From the NCBI GenBank assembly GCA_964036315.1, contig OZ038482.1, forward strand, positions 9,213,520 through 9,277,519: a stretch of 64,000 bases of DNA, written 5' to 3'. Within the stretch, counting starts at the first letter, position 1; every line of letters starts with the position of its first letter. The notes under the pieces are model-generated. The model was not told the origin of the DNA and did no database searches. It was given only the letters and a program-made list of their open reading frames with translations. This document shows, in pieces, positions 47,773 to 57,981 of this stretch. Origin of the DNA: Acanthosepion esculentum. Its lineage: Eukaryota; Mollusca; Cephalopoda; Sepiida; Sepiidae. A program made the position numbers and the translations under genes.

Positions 47773-47910
47773 GTTGATGAAGAAATCTATCATGCCTAAT
47801 ACAGACACATCTGCATATGCGTAACTTAGTTCTCCAGCTTCATCTTTTTGAATACTAAGTTGTCCTGCTGAATTGGATGCCAACCATGGCTAAAAGAGCC
47901 CTGCTATTTA
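47773..47910. repeat. Diverged edge monomer of the satellite
   Basis: The last partial unit keeps 'gttgatgaagaaatctat' and 'ccaaccatggctaaaagagc' but has several substitutions and small deletions ('cagacacatctgcatatgcg', 'cttagttctccagctt'). It is far more diverged than any internal unit, as expected for satellite edges that escape homogenisation. Confidence 0.85.
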
Positions 47911-50420
47911 TTTAAGCCATAACAGGGGAAGAAGAGCTGTATTCCCGATCTTCATTGACGGTTTGCGTGCTAAAGTGAATGCAACGAACTTGGTCAGAAT
48001 TCGAACTTGCCTTAACGAGTTTTTGTTCTGAGCTGCTAACCACAAAATGAAAGTAAACATTATTATCCCGAAACTGAAAACAATTGTAATTTTGAGTTTA
48101 TTAAATAATTAAAAGACATTAAATGTGCTTCAGTTATTCTCTGGTTGACATACTGTCCCCACAAAAACATACACACCTAAAGTTTTGAGAAACAACATTT
48201 ATTTTAATATGAATAGTTTTTTTTTCTTATTTTGGCTGGAAGAATTAAATTTTGAATGAAGCCTTTTTATTCAAAATTTGATTTTTCTTTTCAAGCCCAA
48301 TTCAAACTTTCTGCCAATCAACCAAGGCTCATCATAAATGTGGGAAAGAAAATCTTTCCAACAAGAAGGTACCCCTAAGTTTTCAGATCGAGCTTGATCG
48401 GACTATCACATGTCCTGGGGGTCCTTGGATTATGAATAAATACAATAACAGCACAAGAAAGCACTATGTAAAGTTAGTACCATGTCTTCTAAATAAATAA
48501 ATATGGATTTATAGAAAAGAAACCGAAGCAATTAAATGTGGGCAAACCATTCTGACCAAATTTTGGTTAGATTTAAAAATGAAACTTACAGGTCAGACTA
48601 ACTGCAGACTACTCAACTGATAGGTGTTCATTTTACCACCCCGCCAAGTCACATTCCCTTTCACATTTCGGAGTTCTACTTGAGCGGGTCACCGTAAAAT
48701 AAAAAGTCGAGGAGTTAAAAATCGCATCTTAAAAAGTGAGAATCTGTTAACGAAAGTACAACATTAGGATTTCATCAACGTCTTCTTCTAACTTCCGATG
48801 TTAATTTTTTTAAAGATTCTCAATTCGATGTTTTTATTTTATTTTAATTTGATTAAATTATGATCCTCCCATAAAAAGGAATATTTTAAATTTTTACTAT
48901 CCATATTATTAAACATTTTTGTTTTTATTTTTAAAATTCTAAATACCCATTTTTGTTCTGCTTTTTTTAAAAGTAATTATTTTCTGGAATAAGATAAAAA
49001 AAGACTAGTTTTTCCCCATTTTGGAAGCTAGTGTTTCAGAAATAAAGTGGGTGGAGAATGAAATTTTGATTTATTTTTGAAAATTAATCATGTTAGTAAA
49101 AAGATTTTGGACAAATAAATGATAGATTTCAGCCCATTAGCATTGTTATCGATTGAGGCCAAGAAGAAAAATTTAGTCTTCTGCTTCGTTTTGTTTCACT
49201 TTAAAAAGTGTGCGGATGTATTTGTGGCGGGGGCAGATGAATGCCCCCCGCCGCTCCCCCGATAGCGACGTCAATGCTACTAACGAGGACAAAAAATTGT
49301 GAACAATATAGTAAAAAATATTTTTTACCTTCTAATAAAAATAAAATAAAAAGTAATAAGCATTTATGGTTCGTGACTAATTAATTAAACGAAGATACAT
49401 TGTTTTTTTTTCGTCTTTTCTTTTTGGTGTTTGTCTTGCTGTTGAGAAAATGCATAATTAACATGACTTAGTTAAAAATAATTAGCCAACCAACCTTTTT
49501 TCTTCTTTGATGTTTTGAATCTCGGCGGACAAAGGAAGGCCATGATGACTGAAATAGTTTTACATTCTACACACAACAACACGTATACGCCAACTTAAGT
49601 TGCAATACATTTTCTTCCCTAAGTTTTTATCATAAAGACTTTTTTTATCATGTGTTTAAATCTCTTTTCTCCATTGATTTTTCTTATTTCTGACCAGGAC
49701 ACCTGTCGAGGCCAGCGTCCATAAACAATTTTGTCGATTAACAACACTTCACCAAGTAATGAAATTGTGGGGTTTACAAATCCTGTGTAAAGGGTCTGCG
49801 TACTTACTTAGCTATTCTTTTCTCTCTTTCTTCTTCATTCTGAACACAGGTAACAATAACCTGCCACAACCTGTTTCTCTACCTATGTCGTCAGGTGACT
49901 AGTGAAGCCGGCGCTGTTGTTTGTCGGCATTTTTTTAATATAATGCATGCCGATGAAACTAAAAAAAAAACAAAACAAAAAAACAGTGGATTAAAAATTT
50001 AAATCTTGACTATAAAAATTTCACTGTGATTGTAAATTTGAAATACATCTTAGAATTAAACTCGATTTTTTTTTTACGAGAAAGAATTGCTATATATTAG
50101 TTTTGGCGTCCGAACGAAGACTTTAGTTAGCAAAATTATTTTTGTTCTACGATTTCATCAGCCATGTATCCTTGTTCTTGAGGTGTTAATACAAAAAATT
50201 GTCTGCTGACGAAAATATCAGACAAAAATACGTTCCGATTAAGTGTTAAATGAACACTGGAAAAAATTAACGAAAATGAGAACTGAAAGAGATAAAGAAA
50301 GTATTTGTTAAACATTCGCGACCCGTCTCAAAATGGGATGATGACATTTCCTTTCAAAGAATGGAGAAAGCTCCAGTGAATTCTTTTTTGTTGGATAAAG
50401 AAGAGTTGTACAGGCCTCTA
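47911..50420. other. Intergenic, AT-rich, right flank of satellite
   Basis: No gene, RNA or complete mobile element was recognised. A GC-rich hairpin at 49226-49252 stands out from the AT-rich background. The array stops abruptly at 'ctatttatttaagcc' (47904-47918) with unrelated sequence beyond. Confidence 0.6.
49226..49252. repeat. GC-rich hairpin
   Basis: GGCGGGGGCA pairs with TGCCCCCCGCC across a 6-base loop, one base bulged, followed by another C-run. It is surrounded by sequence that is mostly A and T. Confidence 0.7.
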
Positions 50421-50429
50421 CTCTCACTA

Positions 50430-51130
50430 TCTTGATACCCACTCCTGGATCAAGATCGGGTTCAAGATGGCTGGTAGAGCATCATTTGCAGTGAATGTCC
50501 AGACTAAGCAACGATACAAGAAATGTTATTCTTGCACTTGTATAGTATTGTAGTGGACCGTGCGGTATGAAGTGTAATGTGTTAGGATGTATCTCTGGGC
50601 TAAACTTTCCCGCTGGCCGGTCCAGCTACATAAGAATGTTGGACTTTTAATGGAGTCCAAAGAAGATAAAGAAACAAACAAGACTGATATACATGTATGC
50701 AAACAAATATATATTAATAACAAATTACAATGACATGAAGGGTTACAGAGTGTTGTATGGAGAAGTTATGGTGAGTGTGTTGAGTGTCCGTACGAACGCG
50801 TATATTGTTTTTAGCGTGTTCCCAGAATATGGGAAACGCTGTATATGTGAGAGGTCACATATTGGTGTAAGTGAAAAAGAGAAAGTTTTTTTACCTCGCC
50901 TCACGCGCGAGGTTGCGGCCCAAGGCCTGTGTCGAGACAGCTGGCCGCACGTGTGCGTAAGCCGTAAAAAGAGGAAGGGGCGAGAGGTCAGCCAGTTTAT
51001 ACTCGTGGGAGAGAGAGACCCCTGTTGAAGGACTAAGGAAATGAGGAGGAGCTAACTGCGACAGTATATATATGCCCAACGGGTTTGAATTCAGAATTTT
51101 TCTTTTGACATCCAGGAGAGCCATGTTTTC
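50430..51130 (+). promoter_or_regulatory. LTR-like segment with TATA motif
   Basis: A less AT-rich stretch with 'gacagtatatatatgccc' near 51060, followed by 'acgggtttgaattcag' and a likely transcription start region. Frames of 111 and 77 codons on opposite strands overlap here but resemble no protein. The composition and TATA fit an LTR or a promoter; no boundary or duplicate was found. Confidence 0.25.
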
Positions 51131-51336
51131 CTGCTCGGATCTCTCGTTATTAAAATGAATTTAGAAAAAATGCTCAGTGATTTCAAAAATTAAAAAAAAT
51201 CTGTTGTAATTTACCTGTGTAGGGGAGTTATAACTCTGAGTAAATAATTATAATCCCCTGACATTTATACAAAAATACTCGTAGAAAAAGCAAGACATGG
51301 GAAACCAGAAAACGTGTGGAGTTAACCCCACTTATC

Positions 51337-51762
51337 TAACACTTTCGCCCCAGCCCCTCAACTTCCGGCGTCTTACTCTCTGGGTTGAGGTGTCTACTCG
51401 GTCCTAACCGAACTTAAGGGAGTGGCCATAGGTCCCCTGAGCATCCGTAGATTATTCGAGCGGTTCGCTGGTTTAATCCTGCTTCCTGTCCACGTTGTGA
51501 TTTGTTTGATCCAGAAAGCAGAAGTGATGACCGTCCATTCACGGTCGACTAAAGATGTAGACACGGCTGGGGAGTCTGCGTTAAGAAATTTAGAATGCAG
51601 CAAAAAAAAAAAAAAAAAATTAATATCTGCAGAAAGCCGGACAAACAACTATTCAATGGTTGAATTGTTAATGTATTTTATATAGTAGAAAAGAATAGTA
51701 TAGAAAAGAAACGGGTTACAGAAAAGAAAATTATTTAACGTAAAATCTCATACATTAGATTC

Positions 51763-51839
<77 letters not shown>

Positions 51840-52319
51840 GCGATTAACTTGTCGTTAAATCATCTCAGAACGATATATGACCCTTGCGATGGAGGGATAA
51901 AGATTTCTGTGCGGGTCTTAAAGTTATAGTGACGTTCCTCCTCCCAACGCTTGCCAGGGCCAATTCTCTCCTCTCTTCAAGAATTTTCTCCCGTCTGCCC
52001 TTTTCAGCATAACTACACATTTATATAGATAAACCCGGTTGGTTATAACTGACCCTCGGCCCTACTACTTCGCACGCGATTATCACGGGGTTCTAGCTGC
52101 TTCAACCAAAATCATGTGAATTCCAAAGTTCCTTCTAGCTTACTCAGCTCTATTTCAATTTTTAATCGATAAAAATTATTTCGACCATTTCTATTGTCTT
52201 CTGATGACCCAATTCAATGGGTACAACTTCTGCCCTAGATCAGATTTCCCCATCAGTAAACAAAATGCCCTGATTTAATTTCGCTATTCAAATCTACTCC
52301 AATTTCAATAAAAATATAC

Positions 52320-52330
<11 letters not shown>
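51337..52330. mobile_element. LTR-like dispersed repeat, copy 2
   Basis: Same orientation and order of blocks as 18376-19680, beginning 'atctaacactttcgcccc' and ending near 'aatctactccaattt' before the TG repeat. It lacks the internal 222-bp duplication of copy 1 and carries a long (GA)n tract instead. It is non-coding. Confidence 0.6.
51766..51837. repeat. (GA)n microsatellite
   Basis: About 36 GA units inside the dispersed repeat. The other copy has only 'agacagagagagt' at the same place, so the tract expanded after duplication. Confidence 0.95.
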
Positions 52331-52368
<38 letters not shown>

Positions 52369-52375
52369 TGTGTGT
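52323..52375. repeat. (TG)n microsatellite
   Basis: About 26 TG units with one interruption, at the right end of the dispersed repeat. Copy 1 has a shorter TG run at the equivalent position (19627-19643). Confidence 0.95.
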
Positions 52376-52399
52376 TCCCCAGACTCTCTCTCTCTGTCA

Positions 52400-54012
52400 C
52401 ATTTACTTTCCTAACTAAAAAAACCCGCCACTAGATGACGCTTTCTGAACCTATAAATACACTGTAATATTTTCTATCATTCTCTTTTTCCTTTTTCCCT
52501 CATGGACGGTACGATGTAGATGGGACGAATGAACGCACGCACGCACTTTTCACTTCATTTTCCCTAGGATTTCTACATACATTTTACATACGCGAACAAT
52601 TTACTAGTCTTTAAATGTTTTCATGCTGGTTCATTGCTTTGTCACATACATACAATATCATTGTCTTTGTCGTTCGCAACAATGTAACCTTTTGTTTTTT
52701 TTTTAATAATACATTATCGTTTGTTTGTACATATTGGCGTTAGTTGTTTCTTTGTATTTTATTACCCGGGCACACATGCAAGTCCGCCAATTTTGTTGTG
52801 GGATAAACATTCCAGGACACACGTGTTTTCCAACCTAAACACCCGACCAACAAACGAGTACTATTTATTATCTGGTTGTATTTTCGTGTTGCAGAAACGA
52901 GAGACAGGAGTAAAATTGTGAGTTTGGGGTCAAATGTTGATCAAAAAGGTATCGAAATTCGACAGAAGGATAAGATAAAGAATAAGCAAAGTGTTTTACC
53001 TGTGTTTTTATACATGTGTATCATGTCCAGATAATTTAGTTGGAAAAATACAAGAAGTGTCTGGGGTTTTGTTATCTCGAATTTTTGTTGAGTACTAAGA
53101 GATAAATGTTACTATTATGGCCTGAAAAAGGAAAAAAGAGACGAAATTTTCGTTGACGCACGTTTTGACAGCCTGTCCGTGTTAACTGCTTGTCCGACAG
53201 TGGGGTGCGTTAATAAATCGGGGTGACTGTTACAAAGATTAATTACCATTAGAAGACCTTAGAATAAAATTTACCGTGCAAATTTTATAGAGGAAAAAGT
53301 GGTCTGTAAATAAATAGAAAAAAGAATTCTCGTGCATATAATAAAAAGTTTTTAGAAGGTAATGGTTTCGATTTGAAGTCGGTTATATTGGTGAAATATT
53401 TAAACTAGAATTTGTTACAATATTGATAATTAATAGATACTTTTATAATGCTATCATAAGTGTAAAAAACTATCAAAACAAAAAGCATATCAAACAAAAT
53501 ATTATTATTACTCATCAACATAAACTGAACATTTAAGGGAGTTTACTTTGGATTTTATTTAAGGAGTAATCTCCCTTATATATTTTCTTTTGTGCGTGCT
53601 TATTGGAACTATGATTCTAGCTAGACAGATGATTCTAGATAAACAGGGGTTCAGTAATCTTTGTTCAACACAACTAAATTGTTGTAAGCTGCAATTTTAT
53701 TCTAGGTCATTTCGACAACGGATTTAGTTTATTTATGACACTATTAATTTCCTTCTTGATTTCTAAAAAAATCTGGTTGTTACAAAAAATGCTGTGTGGC
53801 TGCAAATGTACCATATTTTTTTAAAGAAAGGTTTCTTCTTTTGCAAAATTAACGTGATTGCTTCAGGTGTCTTTTTTGTTGGGAATTTAAATTATTTATC
53901 GAGGGATTTTTTTTAAAGTAATTTTTTAAAAGACCATCATTCATAATAATATAGCAGAATCAGAACAATTTTTTGTCTATTATTTTTCTTTTTTTCTTTT
54001 CTTTTTCAATAG
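52400..54012. other. Non-coding stretch before the terminal exon
   Basis: AT-rich sequence; nothing recognised. Its last 40 bases (53970-54012) are a strong polypyrimidine tract ending 'caatag', so at least the right part is probably an intron of the gene ending at 54170. Confidence 0.5.
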
Positions 54013-54170
54013 AGGTTTCAAAAGAAATCCTGACTGTATTTCAACTTCAAGGAATCTCCTCTCCTGACGACCTCAATGTTTCCGACCATTGTATAAAGAG
54101 CGGCCTCATGGTAGACATTTTGCATGCAATCATAGATTTCCTTCGGCGCACCCTGTTCCAGAGTCAATAA
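54013..54170 (+). CDS. Probable terminal coding exon, unrecognised gene
   Basis: 158 nt after a textbook acceptor (about 30 pyrimidines then 'aatag'): two nucleotides of a split codon, 51 residues and TAA at 54168-54170. If the alternative AG two bases later is used, the exon is in phase 0 and encodes the same residues. The peptide begins 'VSKEILTVFQLQGISSPDDL', continues 'HCIKSGLMVDILHAIIDFLR' and ends 'RTLFQSQ'. Composition is protein-like, with an amphipathic helix 'LMVDILHAIIDFLRR' suggesting the end of a helical domain. GC is clearly higher than in the flanks, and two AATAAA signals follow within 170 nt. No transposon family fits. I do not recognise the gene. Upstream exons must lie to the left, possibly across the satellite, and none was found. 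Confidence 0.65.
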
Positions 54171-54297
54171 TACCACAATTCTTCGATTTCTCATTCTGAC
54201 TTTCAGCGTTCATTGTCAATTGATTCAGTTTCTTTTAATGTTTTTGAAATGTGAATCACAAGAAAATGTCGAGATCACTGATAAATGAAAATGCTCA

Positions 54298-54339
54298 AAT
54301 AAAACTCTGTATAATCAATATTTTGATAAATCAAATAAA
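54298..54339 (+). terminator. Poly(A) signals after the unrecognised terminal exon
   Basis: AATAAA at 54298-54303 and 54334-54339, about 130 and 165 nt after the stop. Confidence 0.5.
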
Positions 54340-55937
54340 ACAATCATCTTTAGAATTACTGCAAAAAAAGTGAATCATATTCAGACTATTAATATATTTT
54401 CTAATTGTTCTGATGAGTTTTCCTCTTCGCTACCATGACTTTATGAATTTAAGTGTACTACCAGATTAGAGGCAAGGTCTTATCGTTGTATAGTTGAAAT
54501 GGTTCGATGAAGGTACCTGCAAAGATTCTCTAAAAAATGATAATACATGATGAAAATATAAGCCAAACTTAATAAAAACAAAGTTTTATCGTCAAAATCC
54601 TTGTTTAATATTAAGAGGAAAGACCAAATGACTTTTTGATCATTAAATTATATTTTTAATCCTTTTTACAACATTTAAAATTTTGGTTAAAATCTTGTTT
54701 TACTTGCGTCAGTGGGTGACCATAAAATAGTATGCAAAAGTCAGATAATTGTCGGATTTTAATGCAACTTTCAGGAATTACTCACCAATGAATGAAATTG
54801 ATTTCTGAAATGTTTGTTTTTTTAGAAAATCTTGATAAATATATATATATATATTTTACATCTGTTACCTCCCACTTATTTAAGTTTATTACATTTCGAG
54901 AAATTCATTTTTGCGGGATTTAATGTTTATATTAGTTATAAGCACAAGTCCTTGGAAGATTTAAAATCATAATTTTTTTTGTAAACCAGGGCTCTTAGTT
55001 ACAGAAAATCTGCTCTGAATCGTAAAATAAAAAAATATCAATAAAACTAAAACGTTATTTAATTAGAATAGCTTTTAATTGCTTTTATGAACAAGATATA
55101 TTAATTCGTTTATGAATAAGATATATTTTTTTCGATGAGTAGGACATTTTTACAAGAATTGCTTTCATTTAAAAAAATAAGTAGAATAATTTATAAAGTT
55201 TTACATATTTTAAAATTCTATATTAATTTGTAGGGTTAAGTGACAATGTTAATAAGTAAAAATTATATTTAATAATCATAAATGGAAAAACTTACTACAA
55301 TTCCGCGACGCCTGTATTTTAAAAAGAATTTTAATTTTTTTGTGAGTGTATAAACGTGCCGATTTATACAACGTTATCAGAAAATAAGAACTGTAACTAT
55401 AGCAAATTTAAAATTTATTGGTAATTTTCTAACATTTCTTCAATAAGCGTTTACGTAATTAAAACTAAAAAGTTAAAGTACCTAAAATTCAACAAAATAT
55501 TAGATTACTTAATATATTTTCCTAAATTTATTAAGATTACCAGGCAGGTACAAAATTATATAAAAAAGGCGCTCAAGTTACATTCGTCAAGTAATTTTTA
55601 CACTAACGTAGAAAAAATTCTCAAATATATGTCCATCGAGATAGTTATCAACACCTCATAAAAAGCCCCTTTTCTGTATTAAAAATGATTTTCTGCAATA
55701 TTTTAAAATAAAAGCAAGTAATATTTGTTTCAAAGTACATTAATTAAACTTTAAACCAACTACTCTTCCTCAAATAAAGTTTAAGAAAAATACATTTTAT
55801 TTTTGAAAGATTTTTTTTAATAAAGTGAATTGCGTTGTGTAAACAGATTCGCTAATATGGCTGATTTTTAGCAATTTCAATAATTCCAATCAATTTAAAT
55901 TCGATTACAACAAAGTATTTTGCTTATTGGAAATATT
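54340..55937. other. Very AT-rich intergenic region
   Basis: Strongly A+T-rich sequence with a short (TA)n at 54839-54855. No gene or element was recognised. Confidence 0.7.
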
Positions 55938-55948
55938 AAATTTAATCT

Positions 55949-56136
55949 CTGTTTGAATTTCTGGGATGAGGAGTTATGCTTATTTACACTATTCAAATAA
56001 AGGATTCAGTTCAGAATTTCCCGTAGGTTACCCAGATAGATATACATCTGAGGAAGGCCGGAAGGCACAACGACCAAAACGTTGTTTCAACAACAACAAC
56101 AAAGATGAGGACAATAGTCCGAATAGTGTAAATAAT
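55949..56136. mobile_element. Fold-back SINE composite D (short) with 11-bp TSD
   Basis: A short 188-bp version: a minus-strand tail stub ('tttctgggatgaggagttat', 'tttacactattc') joined directly to a plus-strand tail ('aggattcagttcagaattt', 'tctgaggaaggccggaag', 'gaccaaaacgttg', 'agatgaggacaatagtccga', 'gtgtaaataat'). Flanking duplications are AAATTTAATCT (55938-55948) and AAATGTAATCT (56137-56147), with one mismatch. The tail differs from A-C but has the same block order. Confidence 0.75.
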
Positions 56137-56262
56137 AAATGTAATCTATTAGCTTGAAATTAAAACTAAAATAAAAGCTTCAAGAAAGATTTTCATTTTT
56201 AAAAAGGCATTTTAAACCTTAGGTATCGCTTTTCTTTGGAGGTACTTCGCTATATGTAACCG

Positions 56263-56419
56263 TAAGTTCTATGCTAACAGTTTCTTCCCATACGCTTCTT
56301 GCTTGTGGAACTCTCTTCCGTCTTCTTATTTTCCATTTAACTTTCATCTTAAAAAATTCTTCCCACTTGTCGTTCTCTTTCTAATGAATAACCCTCAACC
56401 GTCCTGTGGCAGTGGATGA
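56263..56419 (+). pseudogene. LINE C-terminal relic
   Basis: 'KFYANSFFPYASCLWNSLPS' followed by 'SYFPFNFHLKKFF' and a stop at 56417-56419. 'N-S-F-F-P-x-x-x-x-L-W-N-S-L-P' is the characteristic end of Jockey-like RT polyproteins. Only the last 50 or so codons survive. Confidence 0.8.
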
Positions 56420-56529
56420 TGAGCTTTGAAATTCAGAAATCTCTCCCAACCGTTTTTCCGTTGTTCACCATCCTCCACAAATATTCCGAGTTTGAATCCT
56501 CCTTCATCTTCCCTTCCTTTAGACTTAAA

Positions 56530-56700
56530 GAGGTTAAAATGGCAGCGATTCAATAAGCACCCTCTCTGGAGTTTGTTTGGAATCGGGGAGCCGAGTTCGA
56601 ATTCCAGACGAATTCATTACATTCACTTACGTGCTAATACCCATCTCTTCTCTCCCATCTATGGGTAAAATAACAGAACAGACTAGTTTCTATAGCGTTG
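56530..56700 (+). mobile_element. SINE body related to the 5S/tRNA SINE
   Basis: 'gagccgagttcgaattcc' (B-box-like) is followed by 'attcacttacgtgctaatac', 'catctcttctctcccatc' and 'tatgggtaaaataacag'. The same blocks in the same order follow the tRNA-like unit at 5817-5960. Its 5' part is not recognisable as 5S. Confidence 0.6.
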
Positions 56701-56879
56701 TAGGTCCTGTCCCTTTAGAAAAAGCTGTGAAGAAAGTAACTTCAAAAACGAATCTAACTCTGAGAGCCGGGACGGCACGCCATTGCACTAGTCTGCCTTG
56801 AATGTCACCATTAACCATTGTGAGATGGAGGGGAGTGGTGACCACAACTGCGCAAAAATGCGCTGAGTAAAATGAATGA

Positions 56880-57210
56880 AAGAATGAGAATGATACAAGA
56901 CACTGAGCCACTAGAGCTAGATCAGAGGAGAGATCAGCTGCCATCTAGATGTTAAGAGGTGCATCCAGACACCGTGGGTATCAGCTACATAGATATTTAC
57001 TTGAGATATGAATGTGTTCTTAGGTAGATCGTTAAAATAGAGTCGAAAGAGGGTGGCATGGAGTAGGAAGCATTGGGTAATGTCTGCATTGGTTACATGG
57101 GTTTCAAGAGACTGTCAACAAACTAACTACCTGGAATTAGGAATAAAAAAAAAAACTTCCATGGATTTCATAGCTGGCGAGACTCCCCGCGTCGCACCTT
57201 ATCAAAGGCC
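56880..57210 (-). pseudogene. LINE reverse transcriptase fragment (minus strand)
   Basis: On the minus strand from 57210 downward it reads 'AFDKVRRG' (the A-F-D-x-V motif of RT). Then, in another frame, 'LFRLYFNDLPKNTFISQVNI', 'YVADTHGV' at the Y-x-D-D catalytic position, and 'MAADLSSDLALVAQ'. The order matches the RT palm of Jockey/CR1-type elements. The catalytic pair reads Ala-Asp rather than Asp-Asp, and frames shift, so it is inactive. Confidence 0.7.
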
Positions 57211-57604
57211 ATCGATATTTTTCATGAGATCATTCTCGTCGTGTATTTAGAGTTCTTGCTAATTCTGTGAGTAATATTTCAAAGCGATTTCAATTAGCCT
57301 TTTCGGAATCATGCGATTTTCAGCAACACACATTATATTTTGACACGATGTCCACTTTCCGATTCTTACATTCACCAAATATTTTTTAAGGACGTTTTAA
57401 TGTTTATCTTACTCAACAAAAGTTCTTGAACACCAACCAATGAGCAACTTCACACTGTTTTAAAAATGCTTTGAATCGATTCCATTATTAATACTTAATC
57501 AAATACACATTTTGAAGCAAGGCTACAAACAGTAGACTGGCCATGGGAAAAGAATGTAAGACTGCCATATTGAAACTAGCTTCATATTTCTCAGCGGTTG
57601 GGCA

Positions 57605-57685
57605 TCCCGACGTGGTGTAATGGTTAGTAAGCTTGTCTCGCTAGAACAATTACGACTTTGTAGCGACGTTTAATCCTTACTGGGA
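57605..57685 (+). other. tRNA-Glu-like sequence (SINE head or pseudogene)
   Basis: An 81-nt stretch has complementary ends (TCCC...GGGA), a good A box ('gtggtgtaatggttag') and a degenerate B box ('gtttaatccttac'), arranged as in tRNA-Glu. The middle does not form a convincing anticodon arm, so it is more likely a SINE head or decayed tRNA than a working tRNA gene. It lies about 300 bp before the gypsy relic. Confidence 0.5.
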
Positions 57686-57773
57686 GCCCCATACTTTCGG
57701 CCTTGTGCCACATCTAACCTACGCTTAGAAAATAACCATATTTGCCAGCTGTCTAAGGAGAAGAACCCAGAGC

Positions 57774-57860
57774 AGACACAAATGTAAAAGGGACTCTTTA
57801 TGAGGGCGGAACAGGATATTTTTGGTCAATATTTCCTGCCCGAGACAGGCTATATACCAC
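57774..57860 (+). repeat. Possible LTR fragment of the gypsy element
   Basis: 'cagacacaaatgtaaaagg' followed by 'gactcttta' resembles 'cagacacaaaggaaaaagg' followed by 'gactcatcg' in the 3' LTR near 60512, and 'aggctatatacc' resembles a later LTR block. The similarity is partial. Confidence 0.35.
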
Positions 57861-57981
57861 CGTTGAGGCTCCTAAGGGCACAGACTTTGGTTGTCTTACT
57901 CCCAAGGATATAACGCTTTCGGATGTGACTGATGAGACATTGATACAGCATATTTCATGTCGCAGGGAAAAGCCTTGTTAC

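Larger units (their letters stand above)
26566..47910. repeat. 181-bp satellite array, 117 complete units
   Basis: A head-to-tail tandem array. With GTTGATGAAG taken as unit start, 117 complete units run from 26596 to 47772, every one exactly 181 bp (117 x 181 = 21177), with no insertion or deletion. A partial unit begins at 26566 and a diverged, shortened unit occupies 47773-47910. Unit landmarks are GTTGATGAAG (1-10), ACATATCTGCATATGTG (38-54), TATATTTCTACAG (59-71), TTTAGGGGACTCAG (73-86), TTACTGGATTGG (107-118), CCAACCATGG (122-131), AGAGCCCTCCTA (137-148) and TCTTCCATA (173-181). GC of the consensus is about 35% (hand count). Units mostly differ by a few recurrent substitutions. The length is close to a nucleosome repeat, as for many centromeric or heterochromatic satellites. 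No family name was recognised. Confidence 0.98.

Noticed and set aside
26597..47799. 117 small protein genes in tandem
   Set aside because: The frames are a by-product of a satellite period with few stops. They overlap in rotating frames, have no recognisable domain and no evidence of expression. Kept as a repeat with a noted open frame.
26566..47910. CRISPR-like array
   Set aside because: The units are contiguous, 181 bp, with no unique spacers, in a eukaryotic genome.
50693..51124. 111- and 77-residue frames on opposite strands
   Set aside because: Mutually overlapping, low-complexity and next to a TATA-like motif in an LTR-like segment. No domain.
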